A DNA stretch of 15,115 nucleotides, from positions 1 to 15,115 of the forward strand of contig JBAYMJ010000028.1 of the NCBI GenBank assembly GCA_041663565.1, in the 5' to 3' direction. Below the pieces are notes generated by a model. That model was not told where the DNA came from, did not search any database, and was given only the letters and a program-made list of their open reading frames with translations. This DNA comes from CAINOH01 sp041663565. GTDB lineage: Archaea > Micrarchaeota > Micrarchaeia > Norongarragalinales > CAINOH01. Below are positions 10,975 to 15,115 of this stretch, piece by piece (the first letter of the stretch is position 1; each line of letters begins with the position of its first letter). Both the position numbers and the translations under genes were made by a program.

Positions 10975-12246
10975 TTAAGCCTTCCTGGGCACCACGTCGA
11001 GGATTACTCCTGCGGCTACGGTCTGTCCCATGTCGCGCATGGCAAAGCGTCCCAAAGCGGGGTAGTCCGAGTACTTCTCGGCGCACACCGGCCTTGTCGG
11101 CTTTATCATTACTACTGCGACGTCACCGGTCTTGAGGAAGTCGAGCCCCTCCTTGACCGGCTGGCCGGTCTTGGGGTCCTTCTTCTCGAGGATGTCGGTG
11201 ATGGTGCACGCCAGCTGCGCAGTGTGCAAGTGGAACACCGGGGTGTAGTTCTTGCCAATGGCAGTCGGGTGGTTCAGAATCACTATCTGGGCCTTGAACG
11301 ACTCGACCACGAGGGGCGGGTTTGCCGGAAGTCCGACTACGTCGCCGCGCTTGATGGCCTTCTTGTCAACGCCCTTGAGGGTGAAGCCTATGTTGTCTCC
11401 GGGGATGGCCTCGGTGAGCGCCTGGTGGTGCATCTCGATGCTCTTCACTTCGCCTGTAAGCCCTTCGGGCATCACGATGACTGAAGTGTTGGGCTTGAGG
11501 ATGCCTGACTCGACGCGGCCGACTGGCACGGTCCCCTGTCCGGTAATCGTGAAGATTTCCTGGATTGGGATGCGCAGGGGCTTGTCCGTCGGCTTCTTGG
11601 GCTCTACGAGCGCGTTGAACGCGTCAAGCAGAGTCGGGCCCGAGTACCACGGCATCTTCTCGCTCTTCTTTGCGATGTTGTCCCCGCCGTACGCCGAGTA
11701 GGGTATGAACGGGATGGTGTCGGTCTTGTAGCCCATGGGCTTCATCTTTGCGATGAGCTCGTTCTTGGTCTTCTCGTACGCCTGGTGGTCGTAGTTGACC
11801 GCGTCCATCTTGTTGATCCCGACTATGAACTGGCCCACTCCGAGCACCTTGAGCAGGAATGCGTGCTCGATGGTCTGCGCCTGGATTCCTTCCTTGGCAG
11901 AGCACACGAGAACTGCAGCGTCCGCCTGGGATGCTCCGGTAATCATGTTCTTTACGAAGTCCTTGTGTCCAGGGGCGTCGATGATTGTGAAGTAGTACTT
12001 CTGGGTGTTGAAGTCCTTGTGTGCGATGTCAATCGTGACTCCGCGCTCACGTTCCTCCTTGAGCTGGTCCATTGCGAACGCGAACTCGAAGGTCGCCTTT
12101 CCGAGCTTCGCCGCCTCTTCCTTGAGCTTGCGAAGGTCGTTCTCGCTGAGTGCGCCGGTGTCGTAAAGGATACGTCCGACGGTGGTTGACTTTCCGTGGT
12201 CTACGTGACCGACGAAAATCAGATTCAGGTGCGGTTTGCCTGCCAT
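10975..12246 (-). CDS. tuf: Translation elongation factor EF-1A (EF-Tu homologue)
   Basis: A 423-residue GTPase that brings aminoacyl-tRNA to the ribosome. Archaeal type and complete. G1 GHVDHGKS is at residues 13-20, G2 is in ERERGVTIDIAH, G3 DAPGH at 90-94, G4 NKMD at 145-148 and G5 near SAY (184-186). Domain 2 (IPIQEIFTITGQGTVPVGRVESG) and domain 3 (TRPVCAEKYSDYPALGRFAMRDMGQTVAAGVI) are typical. Start ATG at 12246 is preceded by GGAGGT 11 bases away. The first gene of a transcript with uS10; EF-2, uS12 and uS7, usual companions, are not upstream here. Instead a 430-base divergent region separates it from a surface protein gene. High confidence. Confidence 0.97.
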   Translation of the reverse strand: MAGKPHLNLIFVGHVDHGKSTTVGRILYDTGALSENDLRKLKEEAAKLGKATFEFAFAMDQLKEERERGVTIDIAHKDFNTQKYYFTIIDAPGHKDFVKNMITGASQADAAVLVCSAKEGIQAQTIEHAFLLKVLGVGQFIVGINKMDAVNYDHQAYEKTKNELIAKMKPMGYKTDTIPFIPYSAYGGDNIAKKSEKMPWYSGPTLLDAFNALVEPKKPTDKPLRIPIQEIFTITGQGTVPVGRVESGILKPNTSVIVMPEGLTGEVKSIEMHHQALTEAIPGDNIGFTLKGVDKKAIKRGDVVGLPANPPLVVESFKAQIVILNHPTAIGKNYTPVFHLHTAQLACTITDILEKKDPKTGQPVKEGLDFLKTGDVAVVMIKPTRPVCAEKYSDYPALGRFAMRDMGQTVAAGVILDVVPRKA

Positions 12247-12573
12247 AACAAAATTCTACCTCCAAAAACAATGATTGCGATTGAGCCAAGACGGCCAATA
12301 AACATGGTCATTTCAGGACTGGATGAAACCCCTATTGCCCACCAAGGTTGCAGGGCGTTTAATCAAAAAATAGCCATTTTGAGCCTTTCTGCTATTTGCC
12401 CTCTGATGAGTATCATTACAATGCCTATAGAGATTTAAAAAGGTTTTTGATTTTTGCATTCCGCAGGCAGGCCGCTTCCGGGGCTAAAAAGGGAAAAAAC
12501 AGGGGATTTTGCCGCAGCAACAGGCGTAGCGGAAAAAACCGGCACCAAAGCCCCAAACCACCCAAAACGATTT

Positions 12574-12583
12574 CTTATATAAG
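12574..12583 (+). promoter_or_regulatory. TATA-like palindrome before the surface protein gene
   Basis: CTTATATAAG, a perfect palindrome, is the strongest TATA box in the region. It predicts a transcript starting near 12605 with a leader of about 70 bases. Being symmetrical, it could also fire leftward. Confidence 0.5.
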
Positions 12584-12628
12584 GCGGCTTTTGCCTAAAA
12601 TCAATAACAGGTTTGAAGGCCCGCGATT

Positions 12629-12648
12629 CCATCCGGCCTGCCGGATGG
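12629..12648 (+). promoter_or_regulatory. Stem-loop in the 5' leader of the surface protein
   Basis: CCATCCGGC (12629-12637) and GCCGGATGG (12640-12648) are a perfect 9-base inverted repeat with a 2-base spacer; an 8-bp stem with a CCTG tetraloop is more realistic. It ends 28 bases before the ATG, inside the predicted leader, so it may influence mRNA stability or initiation. Confidence 0.45.
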
Positions 12649-12676
12649 GAAAGAGCCTTGTTTGGGGATATTACAG

Positions 12677-15115
12677 ATGAATCGGTCACTTGGTCTTTTC
12701 CTTCTTCTGGCAATATTGCCGTCCGCGTTCGCAGCGCAATGCGCCCTGACCGCGTTCCCCGACTACCTTGACGCGGGGAAGACCTCGCTTGTGACCATCA
12801 CCTACTCCGGATACACGGAGTCCTCCAACGGCGTAATCATCAACTGCGGCAACGGGCACTCCGTAGCCGCCTTCGGCTGCGCACAGCCTACCGGCTACTG
12901 CAACGCGAACTGCTACTTCCCGGCAGCCGGCTCCTATGACGTCAATGCGAAGATTGGCTCGACTGCGTGCACTCCCGCAACGGTGACGGTGAACAAGCCG
13001 TCGGCTGACTGCGGGGACGGAATCTGTGACGCAGACATCGGCGAAAGCCCGGTGACCTGCCCCGCTGACTGCGGCGCACTCAACTACTGCGGTGACGGCA
13101 TCTGCGATTACGGCGAGAGCACTTCCACCTGCCCGGAAGACTGCGGGGTCGCGCCAACAACCTGCTCTGACGGCACGCGCTACTCGACCTGCTCCGCAAC
13201 CGCGCCATACTATTGTGACAACGGCCTGCTGGTGAACAAGTCCTCGATTTGCGGCTGCGCGGACGGCTACAAGGCAAAGGACGAGTACTGCGTACAGAAG
13301 ACCTGCACCGACGGCTCTGCCAAGAGCACCTGCGCGATACAGAAGCCGCTTTACTGCAACGCCAACGCGGTGCTTGAGGAGCGCTCCTCGCTCTGCGGCT
13401 GCCCGCTCGGGACGACTGCGTCCGGGAACAACTGCCTCGCTCCCGGCTCGTGCTCGCTCTTTTCGGCATACGCCATAGACTACTTCCGCAACGTGACCCT
13501 CGGCGAAGACGCAAAGTATTCGCTGCTGGTCGCAAACCCATCCTCTTCAGCCCAGCAAGTCAGCCTCTCGGCGACTATGATTGCCGGGATTTCGGGCGAG
13601 TTCACGAAGTCGTACATAACCCTTCCTGCGGGCAACACCACGTACTCGGAGCTGACGCTCCACACCGGCTCGGCAACTCCCGGTGACTACCAGCTCAACA
13701 TCACTGCCCAGGCTGCAAACTGCCAGAAATCGTTCCCCATCAACCTCACGGTATCCTCAAACGGCACGTACAGCGCGTGCTGCTCAACCGCCCAGAGCCT
13801 GAGCGCGTCGATTGACAACACGAAGGACAGGCTGGTGCGGCAGGGCGACACGGTCGAGTTCACCGCATACCTCATCAACGAGGGCTCGGCCAAGGTAATC
13901 GTCAAGCTTTCGGTGCCATACGCGCCTTTCGAATACGCGTTCTCCAAGAACGAGTTCGACCTTGAGGGCGGCGCCTCCGACTCGGTCAAGATAACCTTCA
14001 AGATACCGTACGGCACCCCCGGCACCTCGTTCAACATCCCGATATTGGTAAAGTACACCAACGCCTGCTGCGTCCGCGACTTCCCTATCCCGGTGACGTT
14101 CTCGGTGTACGGCCCGCGCGTGTCGGTAAGCCTCATAGGCGAGCCAGCGCCCACTTGCCAGAGGGTCTACGTGGGCTCCGACGTCTCCACGCTCAAGCTG
14201 GGGATACGCAACGACGGCGACGAGGCGGGCTCGTACAAGCTTGCAATCACCGAAAAGTCGCCGCTTTACGGGAACGTCTACCTGAGCCAGACGAGCATCG
14301 ACCTGAAGACTGGCGAGACGGGCTACTTCAACGTCTATACCTCGACTTTCGGCCTGGAGTCCGGGAAGACGTACTCGTACGCGTTCTCGGTCGCGTCCGG
14401 CCAGTTCAACATACTCAACCGCAACTACTGCATCTCGGTGCGGCCAATGAACGAGACCGTGCCGGCGACAGTAAACACGTCGCTTGTGATGGTGGAGATG
14501 CCCGAAATCAGCGTGGTTGACAACGTGCCCGTGACCTATCACCTCCGCGTGACCAACCCCACCTCGGCCGCGTACTACAACCTCTCGCTTTACCTGGAGG
14601 GGGTGCCCTACAACTGGTACTCGTTCTCGGGCGAGAAGTCGACCATAGCGCCGTACTCGACCAAGGACTACGACCTTCTGATGAACGGCCGGACCTACGA
14701 CGGGCAGCCAAGCTACCGCGAGGCGAGGGCGATGATAATCTCCAACGGCTACACCATCGGGAGCGCGAACTACTCCCTCGAGGTGATGCCGCAGAACCAC
14801 ACGCTCCAGTTCACCTACACCGTGGAGCCTACAGTGCAGAGCGGCGAGGTCATCTCGGCAATCGAGGTGCGGATGAACGCGCTCAACGCCGGGAACATGG
14901 CCGAGGACTTCATAACCCCCGCAATCCCGCAGGGCACCGGGCTCAACTACTCTTTCACGCCGGCATACCTCAACCTGACCCCGGGGGAGACCGGGGTGTT
15001 CTCAATCACCTTCTGGCCGTCAACTGACCAGGTGGGCGGGCAGAACATACCAATCAAGATAACCTCAAGCGGCACCGAGTCCACTAAGGACGTGGTCATA
15101 CCCTCGATGACCGGG
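12677..15115 (+). CDS. Large secreted Cys-rich/Ig-like surface protein (partial, open at right edge)
   Basis: An uninterrupted frame of 813 codons running off the window. Residues 1-19 are a signal peptide (MNRSLGLFLLLAILPSAFA). Residues 22-107 are a small Cys-rich PKD-like region. Two CGDGICD...C-P-x-D-C motifs follow (residues 112-132 and 138-156), an element common on archaeal, notably DPANN, surface proteins. Next are two tandem Cys-rich modules of about 44 residues (162-205 and 209-253), sharing T-C-x-D-G, S-T-C, Y-C, S-S-x-C-G-C and a final C. From about 259 on, repeated beta-sandwich segments (TLGEDAKYSLLVANPSSS, VRQGDTVEFTAYLINEGSA, SDVSTLKLGIRNDGDEAGS, DNVPVTYHLRVTNPTS, then LNAGNMAEDF with LTPGETGVFSITF) resemble CARDB/NPCBM-like Ig domains. 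At least a dozen N-x-S/T sites suggest N-glycosylation. No catalytic motif is seen. Third positions are strongly G/C. Likely a cell-envelope or adhesion protein. Confidence 0.85.
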   Translation, partial: MNRSLGLFLLLAILPSAFAAQCALTAFPDYLDAGKTSLVTITYSGYTESSNGVIINCGNGHSVAAFGCAQPTGYCNANCYFPAAGSYDVNAKIGSTACTPATVTVNKPSADCGDGICDADIGESPVTCPADCGALNYCGDGICDYGESTSTCPEDCGVAPTTCSDGTRYSTCSATAPYYCDNGLLVNKSSICGCADGYKAKDEYCVQKTCTDGSAKSTCAIQKPLYCNANAVLEERSSLCGCPLGTTASGNNCLAPGSCSLFSAYAIDYFRNVTLGEDAKYSLLVANPSSSAQQVSLSATMIAGISGEFTKSYITLPAGNTTYSELTLHTGSATPGDYQLNITAQAANCQKSFPINLTVSSNGTYSACCSTAQSLSASIDNTKDRLVRQGDTVEFTAYLINEGSAKVIVKLSVPYAPFEYAFSKNEFDLEGGASDSVKITFKIPYGTPGTSFNIPILVKYTNACCVRDFPIPVTFSVYGPRVSVSLIGEPAPTCQRVYVGSDVSTLKLGIRNDGDEAGSYKLAITEKSPLYGNVYLSQTSIDLKTGETGYFNVYTSTFGLESGKTYSYAFSVASGQFNILNRNYCISVRPMNETVPATVNTSLVMVEMPEISVVDNVPVTYHLRVTNPTSAAYYNLSLYLEGVPYNWYSFSGEKSTIAPYSTKDYDLLMNGRTYDGQPSYREARAMIISNGYTIGSANYSLEVMPQNHTLQFTYTVEPTVQSGEVISAIEVRMNALNAGNMAEDFITPAIPQGTGLNYSFTPAYLNLTPGETGVFSITFWPSTDQVGGQNIPIKITSSGTESTKDVVIPSMTG

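Larger units (their letters stand above)
12247..12676. promoter_or_regulatory. Divergent intergenic region between EF-1A and the surface protein
   Basis: This 430-base stretch has no gene I can support. For EF-1A (minus) there are two TATA candidates, TTTTAAATCT (12431-12440) and TTGATTAAACG (12357-12367), implying leaders of roughly 160 or 90 bases, longer than elsewhere in the window. GGAGGT sits 11 bases before its ATG. For the + gene the perfect palindrome CTTATATAAG (12574-12583) is the only strong TATA-like element, about 95 bases from the ATG. The minus frame at 12435-12713 looks non-coding. A hairpin is listed separately. Confidence 0.5.

Noticed and set aside
10894..11484. A + strand frame of 196 codons over EF-1A
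   Set aside because: EF-1A on the minus strand is unmistakable; this frame has no domain.
12396..12420. C/D box sRNA suggested by CTGATGAG
   Set aside because: There is one C-like box but no matching D box (CUGA) and no C'/D' pair at usual spacing.
12435..12713. Minus-strand frame of 92 codons in the EF-1A upstream region
   Set aside because: It covers both divergent promoter elements and runs into the surface protein's signal peptide; no ribosome binding site or domain was seen.
13784..14800. Long minus-strand frame of 338 codons opposite the surface protein
   Set aside because: It is the antisense of a GC-rich gene with clear signal peptide and repeats on the + strand. Its translation is Val/Arg/His-rich with no recognisable domain.
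1..15115. CRISPR array or long direct repeats
   Set aside because: No regularly spaced repeats were seen by eye anywhere; the only tandem similarity is at protein level inside the surface protein and between the two zinc ribbons.

Overview
The window looks like part of an archaeal chromosome. It carries archaeal EF-1A, an archaeal-length uS10, prefoldin beta, the KEOPS subunit Pcc1, the TrpB2 form of tryptophan synthase beta, TATA elements 25-35 bases upstream of several starts, and a tRNA-Ser without an encoded CCA. Most genes are about 55-60% GC with dense packing and short leaders. The long Cys-rich surface protein with CGDGICD-type motifs and the LamG-domain fragment resemble what is common in DPANN genomes (for example Diapherotrites or Micrarchaeota). 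That placement is an inference, not something proven by the window.

Layout. Bases 1-242 are the tail of a LamG-type surface protein (+). Bases 268-1995 (-) hold pcc1, pfdB and a DHH phosphoesterase, a tRNA-modification, chaperone and nuclease cluster. Bases 2062-2481 (+) encode a Nudix-fold protein with a ruined Nudix box, convergent with a class I methyltransferase (2497-3099, -). Bases 3147-4796 (-) are a winged-helix regulator and trpB2, separated by six bases. Bases 4912-5459 (-) are a probable toxin-antitoxin pair (DUF4258 toxin, zinc-finger/AbrB antitoxin) with its own TATA box and a palindrome at the predicted transcription start. A JAMM/MPN+ metalloprotease (5530-5907, -) diverges from the thrB-thrC operon (5964-8045, +), which turns homoserine into threonine.

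Bases 8046-9700 are the accessory stretch. It contains an AT-rich (about 27-35% GC in sampled blocks) pair of tiny two-helix membrane proteins, a 37-codon remnant of a cupredoxin gene, and a tiny membrane protein with an H-x13-H pair in one helix. It ends with an orphan 150-residue protein followed by a long imperfect stem-loop. The G-U wobbles of that stem-loop indicate it is transcribed from the + strand.

Bases 9796-12246 (-) are a translation block: EF-1A, uS10, two related zinc-ribbon proteins and tRNA-Ser(UGA). A terminator-like hairpin plus T-run lies between EF-1A and uS10. After a 430-base divergent intergenic region, a large secreted surface protein runs off the right end (12677-15115, +). 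It is open to the window edge and contains tandem Cys-rich modules followed by Ig-like beta domains.

The least ordinary parts are the toxin-antitoxin pair with its swapped DNA-binding domain, the 8.1-9.7 kb accessory patch with its structured RNA, and the zinc-ribbon pair inserted in the translation block.
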